Shown: piece after piece, positions 46,395 to 55,549 of the stretch
Layout of the letters: each line of letters starts with the position of its first letter
Position numbering within the stretch: the first letter of the stretch is position 1
Source: Stictocephala bisonia
Lineage: Eukaryota; Arthropoda; Insecta; Hemiptera; Membracidae
Direction of reading: 5' to 3'
DNA: 64,000 bases
Assembly (NCBI GenBank): GCA_035578905.1
Contig: JAQJVL010000615.1
Span: 33,446 to 97,445, forward strand
The notes under the pieces: generated by a model
The model's database searches: none
The model's input: only the letters and a program-made list of their open reading frames with translations
Told to the model about the DNA's origin: nothing
Program-made: the position numbers and the translations under genes

Positions 46395-46438
46395 ACTGTT
46401 CCATACTGACTCTCTCTTTACAAGTAAAGAGAGTATAC

Positions 46439-46790
46439 AAAAACGAAGTATATTGCATTATTTGTGAATGCAATGAAAAATACATAGGGGAAACAAAAAG
46501 ACCACTGGAAGTTAGGCTAAAAGAACACAAAAATAACATTAAAAAAGTAGACACTACACATTCTAAATTAGCTGAACATGCCTGGAACAATGAACACAGA
46601 TTTAACTGGGATAGTACTAAAATACTTCACAGGAAACCACATTTTTTAAACGTAAATTCATCGAAGGTGCCTTTATGAAACTAAATAATGAACAAGTAAT
46701 CAGACAAAGTAGCATAGAAGTAGACCCATGTGGGCTCCTTTACTTAAAAACACACTTGATAAAAAGTTCAGTACACTAATACACCACCTG
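46439..46790 (+). pseudogene. Penelope GIY-YIG endonuclease domain
   Basis: Plus frame: NEVYCIICECNEKYIGETKR (the Y...YIG core of GIY-YIG nucleases, with the first Tyr in EVYC), then PLEVRLKEHKNN (catalytic Arg, His) and SKLAEHAWNNEHRFNWDSTK, RKPHFLNV. A frameshift near 46665 leads to a short tail (KLNNEQVI, SIEVDP). The GIY-YIG domain nicks target DNA in PLEs and is normally the carboxyl domain of the RT protein, as here once the LINE is removed. Confidence 0.85.
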
Positions 46791-47028
46791 CAACTACAAC
46801 AACAAAACATCCCATGACCCTCTGTCCCCGTACCTGAGTCACCACATTCCTGGCTATCTCGGAGTATACGTCTCTGACCACGTCAGTCTGTGGATAGTTC
46901 TTGTGAAGTGTAGTGTGTATGTTTGTCTTGTCCCAGTGTTTTATCACCTTGGAGGGAACTTCGTAGACATTGCATTTGGATTGAATCATCCTCACTTCGT
47001 ACCTGGGACGTCTAGACGCCATCGTCAC
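46768..47028 (-). CDS. Unidentified coding-like frame antisense to the PLE tail
   Basis: 86 codons starting MTMASRRPRYEVRMIQSKCN, then VYEVPSKVIKHWDKTNIHTT, LHKNYPQTDVVRDVYSEIAR. Composition and codon use look like a real protein, unlike the AT-rich surroundings, and a donor-like CAG/GTACGG lies near 46834 after ARNVVTQ. I do not recognise the family. It may be a PLE-borne or captured host exon, or chance. Confidence 0.25.
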   Translation of the reverse strand: MTMASRRPRYEVRMIQSKCNVYEVPSKVIKHWDKTNIHTTLHKNYPQTDVVRDVYSEIARNVVTQVRGQRVMGCFVVVVAGGVLVY

Positions 47029-47450
47029 TGCGGGTCGTAAGACTTCATCATTTTGTAATATTTGATTATTGTATTGTTTTAATCCTACTAATTATTGTCT
47101 TTTCAGGTTAAAATGTAATTAATTGTAATAGTTAATTTAGATTAGATAGTAGTCTCAGTCCTTCCGAGTCACAGATATCATTTGGGTGCATGCTTAATGT
47201 TATTTTAAATTAATAGTGATTTTCAGGTACCATATATTTATATATGCTTAATTAATGTAATCAATCTCATTTCAGTCTGATTGGAATATTAATTAATTGT
47301 GTTTTAACATTTTTTTTCATTGATCTTGGCAGCGCTTAATTGGTTATATTAATTTCATCCAGTTAACATTTTTTATATTTAGTAGAAGTTCATTTTGTTG
47401 TACCCCATTCTAGGATCTAGGTTAAAATGTAGATGTAATTTAGTTTTTAG
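47029..47450. other. PLE 3' untranslated region
   Basis: AT-rich non-coding sequence between the GIY-YIG reading and the terminal repeat with the hammerhead-like motif. Confidence 0.5.
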
Positions 47451-47451
47451 C

Positions 47452-47492
47452 ACTTGAAAAAGATTTGGGTTTTACCAAATCGAAACATCGTG
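47452..47492 (+). ncRNA. Degenerate hammerhead-like motif in PLE terminal repeat
   Basis: CTTGAAAAA is followed by a perfect 7-bp stem (GATTTGG, loop GTTTTA, CCAAATC) and GAAACATCGTG. The GAAAC box and stem II are well formed, but the CUGANGA box is altered, so the copy is probably inactive. PLE terminal repeats are known to carry hammerheads ending GAAACGUC; here the last part is GAAACATC. Confidence 0.45.
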
Positions 47493-47503
47493 ATTGGTAT
47501 TTT

Positions 47504-47545
47504 TCACGTAATGATGGCAAATGTTCAACAACCTTTGTCTTCCTC
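47504..47545. repeat. PLE right inverted terminal repeat
   Basis: CACGTAATGATGGCAAATGT and onward to TTTGTC. It is the inverted counterpart of 38159-38194. Confidence 0.75.
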
Positions 47546-47902
47546 ATATATATGCATTTGTGACTTTTATGTGCCTTTATAAGAAAGTTGGACATTTTTG
47601 GCCATCATTTGAATTGGAGTCAGTATTGACCCAAAATTTCAAAATTGAAAATTGATAAACACTTCGGATGAAGTTTTCTACCATAATTTCTGGATTACCA
47701 CATATAAAAGTAAGCTTTTATGCAATAACATTTTTTTAGCACCAGGAATGAATTTGGGGCATATATTATTAGCACAAATATGTGATTTTTTTAACAGTGT
47801 CATTGAACGACTCCTCAATTAAAATATTAGGTCAGAGCATATGAATCTTTTGACTCTACATGTTTCAGCAGATAGCCTGACTAGCCCTAGATCAATCTAG
47901 AA
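47546..47902. other. No gene seen
   Basis: Short non-coding stretch with a GAGTCAGTATTGACCC palindrome near 47618, similar to the subterminal palindromes of the piggyBac at 35264. It could be the remnant of that element's far end. Confidence 0.4.
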
Positions 47903-48430
47903 ATGACGAAACCAAGAACAAGACGTAATAACCCTAAATGTGGTATATGCTGTAAGGCTATTCCAGATAGCTGTAAGGCAATTAACTGCCTGTGATTCCG
48001 AATGTAGTAAGTGGTTCCACATGGAATATGTTGGAATCAATGAAACTGATTATATCAGGTTAGGAAATAGTGAAGAAGAGTGGTACTGTTACTCTTGAAA
48101 CTTTAAGAACAGCATTACATTTTTTTAAGTTGCAAGAATCTCATCTCTAAAAACAGCATTACATTTTTTTGATATGTGATTAAAACCCTTAATCCAACAA
48201 TCAAACTTCTTCAAGAGGATGCTGCTGAACTTTAACTGAGCTATGATGAGACCAAGAAACAAATAGTATGTCTCACAATGATTTATGCATTAACCGTGAA
48301 CAGGAAATAGTGAGGCTAAAACATGAAATGGACGACCTCCAGGATAACACAATCATTGACGTGGACAGAAAAAAAGGATTTAAAGATAAAAATTTATCAT
48401 CTAATTTCATGTTTAGGCCTCCGGATTACT
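47903..48430 (+). pseudogene. LINE ORF1 fragment with PHD finger
   Basis: Starts MTKPRTRRNNPKCGICCKAI. In shifted frames it continues CDSECSKWFHMEYVGINETD, then EEWYCYSC (C4HC3-like finger), followed by a coiled-coil-like stretch (LQEDAAEL, QEIVRLKHEMDDLQ). A 36-bp segment (aacagcattacattttttt) is duplicated at about 48108-48175. Several frameshifts. The piece ends near 48430 where a ribozyme-bearing repeat begins. Confidence 0.6.
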
Positions 48431-48434
48431 GAAT

Positions 48435-48800
48435 TAACACTATATAGTAGGTTATTAACCTTTGTGATCCGTCAAGTAATCCAACATTTGTAGCTTTGCT
48501 ACGCGTGTTTCAACCTGCCATCTTGCAGGTCATCATCAGGCTGAACGTGAAACTAAAATAAAATTACATTTTTCATTGGTGAACACTTATCGCCGTGAAG
48601 GTCGTCAAAGTTAAAAATGAATAAATAAAACACAAATTAAAAACGAATAAATAAAACACAAAACATGAAGACACGAACTCGAACATCGGACATACACTGT
48701 CTGTCCTTGGCCAAGGTAGTACCAGCCGTACCGACACACACAGAAGTTGGAGCGGTACAGTACACGCTCTGTGGGTTCCAAAGTTTCTCACATAAGAAGT
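48435..48800 (-). mobile_element. PLE-like terminal repeat fragment with hammerhead-like core
   Basis: Non-coding stretch between the LINE ORF1 fragment and the mariner. Its minus strand contains a well-formed hammerhead core (48498-48542). AAATAAAACACAAA is directly repeated near 48620-48660. The boundaries are approximate and no duplication was identified. Confidence 0.45.
48498..48542 (-). ncRNA. Hammerhead ribozyme-like core
   Basis: Minus-strand order: CTGATGA (48533-48539), stem II CCTGC/GCAGG enclosing an AAGATG-type loop, then GAAAC (48507-48511) followed by ACGCGTAGC. Both invariant boxes match the hammerhead consensus exactly. Stem III would again be minimal. Confidence 0.6.
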
Positions 48801-48814
48801 CCACAAGACTAAAC

Positions 48815-49559
48815 GAATGAGAGCAGCCCTTTAACTTCTTACCCGATATGATAGTGATGGTGAACAATTTCTCGATCGTATTGTGACCGGAGATGAAACT
48901 TGGGTTTTGTACAAAACTCCGGAAACAAAGCAACAATCCATTAGGTGGCATCATTCAAACTCGTCCTTAAAACCTGTAAAAGAAAAATCGAATCTGGACA
49001 CAAGAAAATTGATGGCAACTTTTTTTGGGACCGCAAAGGTTTAATACATGTTGAGTTTTTGCCAAGGGGAGAAACGATAAATTCAGAAGCCTATTGCAAA
49101 ACCCTTCAAAGACTCAGACGTGCAATACAGATCAAAAGACGTGGCATGATGTCAAAAAAATTGTTTTTGATCCACGACAACGCTCAGTCCCATGCATCGG
49201 TACGAACCCAGCAAGAACTTCAAGGTCTAAAGTGGGAAATTTTTGGACACCTTCCCTATAGTCCGGACCTCGCGCCTTCAGATTACCATCTGTTCCCGAA
49301 ACTGAAAACATTCTTGGGTGGGAAGCAGTTTGGAAATGATGAAGAACTGAAAGAAGATGTGATATCCTGGCTCAGATCTTTGGCGGCTGAAGAATATAAC
49401 ACCGGGCACTGAAAAACTGATTCCTTGGTACAATAAATAACCTAGACAACATGAGAAGTAGGTTAGGTTACTGTGAGTATTTAAATCAAGTTCTGTGTTA
49501 TTATCTTTTGTTTTTAACTGTTTATACCAAAACGTTCTTAACTTTCTTGACGACCCTCG
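48815..49559 (+). pseudogene. mariner transposase (DD34D), 5'-truncated
   Basis: Frames read VTGDETWV (first catalytic Asp), FFWDRKGLIHVEFLPRGETI, LFLIHDNAQSHAS (second Asp), and GHLPYSPDLAPSDYHLFPKL (third Asp). Exactly 34 residues lie between the last two, which defines mariner proper. A frameshift near 48960 separates the first Asp from the rest, and the amino-terminal DNA-binding domain is missing. The downstream end is a mariner TIR (inverted CGAGGGTCGTCAAGAAAGTT) meeting TA at 49560-49561, so the 3' end of the element is preserved and the 5' end is lost near 48800. Confidence 0.85.
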
Positions 49560-49639
49560 TACTACTAGACAATGGAGGAAATGAGTTTCTAGAAAAACAT
49601 GATGCAAGGATTCTGGCCTAGTGGATTTAATAAAACAGG

Positions 49640-49930
49640 TTACTAGTTGTGAAGACGCAAATGATGGCGACTTAATAAAATAGATAGAGCAGGATACTGG
49701 AGAAAACATTCTTTTGGATCAGAAAATTATTGAAGTAGTAAGAGAAAAAGGAGAGTAGGAGAACACTTTGGTGATTCTGATGAGGAAGAGATGAGCAAGG
49801 GTGATGAACCAAAATTGAGTCACTGCGAGGAAATTTGTTGAAGGTACTTTGAAATATTTTGAGCAACAAGATGCTTAAGCAATGGACATCCTGTTTCTCC
49901 ACCGTCTGTGTGACAATGCCGCGTAAGTGT
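49640..49930 (+). pseudogene. pogo/Tigger (jerky-like) transposase tail
   Basis: Degraded plus frames: SDEEEMSKGDEPKLSHCE, then LKYFEQQDA and MDILFLHRLCDNAA. These resemble the carboxyl end of pogo/Tigger transposases (SH-x-EAL, ALQYFEQQ, DVLFLRRIRD). No catalytic part or TIR is present. Confidence 0.5.
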
Positions 49931-49959
49931 TCTCTGTTTTTAGTTTGTGATGCTCCCAC

Positions 49960-50618
49960 TCCATTTACATAGTTATTTTGAGTTTATTTAAAATCAACAC
50001 AGGAATATTAAATTTCCTCATTATCTTAATTTGTTGTCTGTAAACTATCTTCTGGGGATAAAAAAACTGTATATATACATATATATGGTACGTTTATGTT
50101 TATTTTTACATATGATCTTCTTTCCATTGTTTACTTTAGGTTCTGTTTAATATGGTTACAGTACATTAAACATGTGTTATGATGTAATACTACAATGTTT
50201 ATGGCAATTTACTGTCTCTTGTGCCATATTTGTTAAACAATAAAACATTATATTCTTTCAGAGCAATTTGTTATATTTAAACCTATTAATCTCCATAAGT
50301 CAGCATTTTCACTACACTGCCGTCTCCGGGTCTATATTAGACAGGATTTGTGAGAATACTGTATCTGAAAAACCTTAAATTTTAGTGCAAACCTATAAAA
50401 TACACAAATATTGTAGAATTTAGACCCACAAATATGGTATGAATATGTTTAAGATCAAACTACTAATAGCACAGAAATTTAAAATTTTCTCAAAATAACT
50501 ATGGAGAGTCTATTTTGAGAAAAATTATTCTCAAAATAGATTCCTTCAGTCAGGGAATCTATTTTTTTATATAAACATTTCAATTTCTCATCTATTAGTG
50601 GTTTGGTCTTAAAAATCT
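49960..50618. other. No gene seen; one hairpin
   Basis: AT-rich. At about 50505-50555 TCTATTTTGAGA pairs with TCTCAAAATAGA across an 8-base loop, and a second overlapping complement (GGAATCTATTTT) follows. No coding signal. Confidence 0.45.
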
Positions 50619-50622
50619 TTAA

Positions 50623-51869
50623 CCCTCCAACTGATGCTGTCGCACTGTGCAATACATTCAATTTTCCATAATTAAGGTGAAACATTATGCTCAAAAATCT
50701 ACTTTCAACAGTTATGGAGAGGATAGATTTCTCTTTCTACTTATGTAATTTGAACCACTATTCATAAGGCTAAGGACCGGTGTGAGAGAAATATAATCAG
50801 CTGTTTGTATTCGCTGAGCATCAACACTAGTGAACTAATATGGCTAGTCATTCACAACACAGTATTGTTTTGATGTGTTATTTTCATCGTAAATATGTGT
50901 TATTGGTTATGGTTTTAAGAGTGTTTTATTGTTTATTTTAGCTTTTATCATGAGAGAACTTAGTAGGTATAATTCTAATAGACGTTGTTTGGATGATAAA
51001 GTTAGTAGGAGATGTTCCTAGCGACAATGAAGATTTGTACTATGGCCTTTTGTAAATATGTAAATATATCTTTTTTTTTTATTTTGCAGTTTTGTAATTC
51101 TATTAACTATTTTGCATTTTTCTCATATTACTTGTGCCAGAGGTAACATTTATGGCCACTACCAATTAGACAAAATTTGACTTATGCACTATATGTTTGG
51201 TTTTCAGCTTTTTATAATTTTTTTCTAAAAATCCAAGAGTGTGATATGGTTTCATTCAGAATAAAATTTGGAAAATTATGTATATCATGGCTTTTTATTT
51301 TTACCTGTAATGTGTGATATTGATGGTGCTCAAATGTAAAAAACACAGATTTTTATGAAGCCTGGATTTTTAAATACTGGCATGTTTCAACATTTTCCAT
51401 TACCTTATAGAGCAGGGATACTCACTACGCGGCCCTCGGGCCGCATGCGGCCCTTAACACAATTTTTTGTGGCCCTTAAAATTGTTTAGAACTGCAATGA
51501 TTTATTATAGTGACAACCATTTTGGTATTTTTATAAGCCAAAAAACATTTCAGAATAGTTTTTCTTTGTTATAATGCATTAGATACTAAATAGCAGAGAG
51601 ACAGACGAAATGCAAGTTAGAAAACATAAGAAAAAACTGTTCATATATGTACTTGCGGCCCTTAGATTATTTTGAGAAAAGTAATAAGGCTCTTCATGAA
51701 ATCCTAGTGAGAAACCCTGTTATAGAGCATACTTTTGTAAACAGTTTGATATGTAATACATGGTATTTTAACACTTTTGTTATTTTTTAAAATTATTAGA
51801 GCTAATCTTGCATAATGTCTAAAATCGCCATATCACTGAAAAGTGGTTTAATCATCATCAGTTGGAGTG
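50623..51869. mobile_element. piggyBac-type non-autonomous element, 1247 bp
   Basis: The ends CCCTCCAACTGATG and, inverted from the right, CACTCCAACTGATG meet TTAA on both sides (50619-50622 and 51870-51873). This is the pattern of piggyBac elements. A short Met-initiated stretch near 50950-51030 (MRELSRYNSNRRCLDDK) could be a relic of the transposase amino end. A hAT MITE is inserted at 51413. Confidence 0.7.
51413..51719. mobile_element. hAT MITE, 307 bp
   Basis: Ends CAGGGATACTCACTA and inverted CAGGGTTTCTCACTA match at 13 of 15 positions. It is flanked by the perfect 8-bp duplication TTATAGAG (51405-51412 and 51720-51727). It contains repeated GCGGCCCTTA / GCGGCCCTCG words. No coding capacity. 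It is nested in the piggyBac-type element at 50623-51869. Confidence 0.92.
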
Positions 51870-51873
51870 TTAA

Positions 51874-53153
51874 ACATTAATTTGTATGACTGAATTCTTC
51901 AATATTGTTTACAGGTTTTTAATTAAATTTAAGGTTTTTTGAGATATTTAGCTTAATTGAAAATCAACCCCATTTAAAAAAAGGACCAGTGTACAGAAAT
52001 GAAATGTTTAAGGAATATGTAAACTATTCCTGGAAGACTAAGATTCATTCTAAGTTTCATGATTTTATATTTACTTACTTCTGAGATACTAACCTTTTTG
52101 TACAGGCAGATACGAAAAACAGAATGAAATAGGCAATATGTTCAATGACACTTTTTGTTTGTTTTGATCTATGGAATAACCTCCTGAAGTTTGGCTGCCT
52201 ACATACCAGAGACCATGTATACACATATATATATATTTTTTTTTTGCAATAAGGAACCATACCTAACCTACAATTATTTAAATAATGGATTGAGTTAAGT
52301 AATGTGGATTACCAGCCCATAGGTTGACAGTCACGAAATTTCACTTAGCGGGTAATTCTCCTGATAAACAAACTTGTTGTGTTGTAAAATTACAGAAGTT
52401 TTTACCACACATACAATTAATTAAATGAATAAACAAATCTTATTGCGGGAGAAAAAAATAGATACTACAAGTTCAAATAAAAGAAAAAATTAAACAGGAT
52501 TATTTAAAGTTATATAGGTGTGTTGGGGCAGCCTTGAATGCACCAACATCAACATTTGCTACTGCAATCATGCCTTCTCAGCTTTCAGCTGAGAAAGCTT
52601 TCAACCTCAGTCTATCAGTCCTTGAGTCAATGAATAGCTAAGCCTGTTGAACAATAAACAAAGTATGTGTTATGACTGTTATGAGTTTTATTTCCTGTAT
52701 GAGATACATAAAGAAATACTGTCTGTTTTTTTCTAAAGTACCCAGAAGTCTTTACTAAAGTTTAATCAATATTTTCAGTAAAGACCAAGCTGTATCTGGA
52801 TACTCTTAATGGTTCTATTAAGCTCTTAATCCAACACTACTTTCTTTATGAGTGAAATAATCAAAATTGTTAGTTTTTAATTTTAAAAACATTTAAGACC
52901 AAGTATTCAAGTATAAATATGATGTAATTTTGATACTGGAAAGTGCATCAACATTTAGCCTCAGTTATAATCACTACATTGGTTTTAACAAAATAGAGAT
53001 TTGTATTTTAATTTAAATATTTTTCCTGTACTGAAACACATAATTCCTTTTATAGCTCAAGGAATGTAAGCAGATAAGTATGTGACTGTTTCTTTTGTAT
53101 TTCAATGAAATATTTATTTTTCCGTGTATGGTTTTACAATTTTTTATGATTGT

Positions 53154-53209
<56 letters not shown>

Positions 53210-53667
53210 ATTATCATTCACCCATATCTTGACGCTAGGCGTCTTAGTAATGAATAAGATGAGGGAAGGAGAAATTCTTTGGTATAGACTTTAAATTGAT
53301 AATAGTTAATATTATTATTATTTTTTGCTACGGTAGATTTGTCACATTAGAGTAAGTGACTGAATTAATTAGGTTTTGTTTAGGACAGGAAGGCAGGCTT
53401 ACTTTTTTTTAATTCCTTTAGTAAGTCCTTTGGAAAAGATACACACATGCACAAAGGTAAAACAAAAAAATAAATAAATAATAATGAAACATTCCATCAC
53501 TGAAGAGGGCTAACAGAAGACTGGACTGTACAATATTTGTGTTCCTTACACCTTTACTCATTTACTATTTTATAATCATGGATCTCTCTAAATCCTGGAA
53601 AGTCTTCTGTTCCGAAGTAAAATTTGAAGTACAATATTATAGTTTCTGTTAAAAAGAAATATTTTAC
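51874..53667. other. Kank intron, no gene; AT microsatellite
   Basis: Long non-coding AT-rich intron next to the Kank exon. It contains a (TA)n run at about 53157-53208. An agctttcagctgagaaagct palindrome lies near 52580-52600. No TE coding was recognised. Confidence 0.5.
53157..53208. repeat. (TA)n microsatellite
   Basis: An uninterrupted run of about 26 TA units. Confidence 0.92.
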
Positions 53668-53797
53668 CTTAAACCACTCCTGCTGAATAATGTTAATAGC
53701 ATTCTTCATGTGACTTGGAGGGTTTCCAGAAGGAGTCTTGAGCATGGCATCGTTGAGGACTTTCATTGCAGCTCGCATCTCTTTGGAAGGTTCAGCC
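53668..53797 (-). CDS. Kank: Kank (KN motif and ankyrin repeat protein), internal exon
   Basis: A 130-bp exon. Acceptor TTTAAG before 53797 (first base completes a split codon); donor TTTAAG/GTAAAA at 53668. It reads AEPSKEMRAAMKVLNDAML, KTPSGNPPSHMKNA, INIIQQEWFK and ends in phase 0, matching the exon at 21087-21197. The IIQQEWFK end followed by ISS corresponds to the IQxEWFxxSS stretch of vertebrate Kank proteins shortly before the ankyrin repeats. Codon use is GC-richer than the surroundings. The acceptor's pyrimidine tract is weak, so the 5' boundary could shift slightly. Upstream exons (coiled coil, KN motif) are not in the window. Kank proteins act at the cell cortex around integrin adhesions. 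Confidence 0.82.
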
Positions 53798-55549
53798 CTT
53801 AAAGGACATTTTACCATGAATAATGGATTTTAATTTAAAAGTTTTAACTAAACAATTTATTTTTAGACTACAGTCCTCCATGAGGAACAGTTGGTAATTT
53901 CCAAATAATGCTCGGTTTTCTTTGTAGATGCCACGAGAGTTAGTGAGTATTGTTCGTAGTGTGTAGGGGGACGTTTCGTGAGTTTGTTAGTCGAAGTGGT
54001 TGTAAACATTCACTACAAGTTTATACTGCAAGTTACTACCCATGTGCTGCCATTCCCCATGGGGAACACTACAATTACGTCACTTCTTGCCATAATTACT
54101 GCTAGTATTGAACTTCTGCGTACATCCATCCACTTTTCAGATATAAGTTATGTAAATAGAAAAAGTTGTAATTTTTAAACATGGTAGTGACGAGTTTGCA
54201 TGCCTATTTCTGCAGCAAACATCTTGTGTTTATATCTACTGAATGTGAAAAAGAATTAAGTACGCCCCCAATTTACAGAACCTTTCACCAAATTCAAATA
54301 AAACCCTAGAACCAACCTGTTAAAATTCTCTAACCAACAGGCTATTTTTTGGAATTTTGCAGAGTTTTCTCTATAAAATGTTAAAAAATATTTGTAAGTT
54401 AATTAGTTACCTTTATTTGGTATCGTTTTATTCACAAAATACTTGAAAACATTTTGGTGTACAATAATATGGATATATAATTCAAAGAATGTTTACTGTT
54501 CATTTAGGCATTCAAAAACCATTTTAATAAAAGAAAAAAAAGGGAGACCATACAAACATTATCTATAAAATGTATGTAATATTATCTGGTTAGTATTTTC
54601 ATTACTATTTTAACCATAAAATATGATTATAAATGCCCAACAACCTTCATAACCTACTATTAGTATTACACTTTGTATTAGCCTACACATTTTATAACAA
54701 CTAAAAACACTTCACTTGTTATCAAAGAGACATTTCAATACTTTTTTAAACTATAACCAAACAACAAACAATTAAATTGATAATATTAACTCAAAATAAT
54801 GGCAAACAAATTTGCAATAAAGCTACATAAGCTTTGTAAACAACAAATTGTGGAGAGAGAGTGTTCACTTTCATTCTACTAAATTTTCGTCTACAAATGA
54901 CACCACGGTTATCATAGAAACAAATGAAATACATCATGTAATTCAGCGTTTTGTGTATCTTTGTTTTCAATGGTATATAAATCATGTCGCTATTCTGAAG
55001 TTTTACATACTCTAATAAGTGCCGAAAGTACCGACGGATCATCTGTTGATTTCCGGTTTGAGAGTTAACAAAGTCACTGCAATAGGACCTTCCGGGGACT
55101 CCACATGACACTAATCACTGTTCATGTTTTGCAATTTGTCTCGGTGTGGTTTAACCACTCAAAGAAAAGGCTAGAGTGCTGTCAAACTATTGGTTTTCAA
55201 TGTATAATTTTCCCCTATATTACAATACAAGTACAAAATGCACAAATATTATGGTGATCGATTTCGGTGATCACCACGCAGTAGAAACCCTATTTTCCTT
55301 TAGGGGTCGAGACCGAGGCCGTGACGGATTGGAGAATAGACGGATTATAGAGAATTCATGCAAACACACTTATATCGCTGAAAACTTATTATTGATAGTG
55401 CTGATCAAATGATCAGCCAATCAGACACTTTCCTTAAAACTCCTACCAAATTTTTGTTGTTGTTGTTTTCCACAAAAAAAGACAATGTGTCACATCATAA
55501 GATCGTTGTTTCTTTAAACCATAACAAAGCCCCTTTGTTCTAATTACAA
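53798..55549. other. Kank intron, no gene recognised
   Basis: Non-coding as far as I can tell. A TTCCCCATGGGGAA palindrome lies near 54054-54067. The minus frame at 54791-55111 (106 codons) has no recognisable domain. The part from about 55480 may be 5' remnant of the following LINE. Confidence 0.45.

Larger units (their letters stand above)
39370..46438 (-). mobile_element. RTE-like LINE on the minus strand, 5'-truncated, split by a Gypsy element
   Basis: Inserted into the PLE with the 12-bp duplication AAAAACGAAGTA. The 3' end is at the left and carries a short tail of TATG repeats (catacatacatacata on the plus strand, 39371-39391). LINE sequence covers 39370-39738 and 45719-46438. The middle is a Gypsy element inserted with a 4-bp duplication (TACC). 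The 5' end near 46410-46438 has a ctctcttta...taaagagag foldback, perhaps formed during integration. Confidence 0.85.
38154..47545 (+). mobile_element. Penelope-like element (PLE), split by a LINE with nested Gypsy
   Basis: The RT part (38200-39369) and the GIY-YIG endonuclease part (46439-46790) belong to one PLE ORF. They are separated by a LINE insertion with the perfect 12-bp duplication AAAAACGAAGTA (39358-39369 and 46439-46450). Reading across the duplication continues in frame (SSKNEVYCIICECNEKYIGE). The outer ends are inverted copies of each other: GACAAAGGTTGTTGGACGTT at 38159 onward matches, inverted, about 47508-47541. Inverted terminal repeats of this sort are common in PLEs. A hammerhead-like motif lies near the 3' end. 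Confidence 0.85.

Noticed and set aside
48573..48954. Minus-strand frames over the PLE-like repeat and mariner start
   Set aside because: They span the junction of two elements; no consistent similarity.
54791..55111. Minus-strand 106-codon frame
   Set aside because: No recognised domain, no splice or start context, AT-rich codons; could not be supported as a gene.
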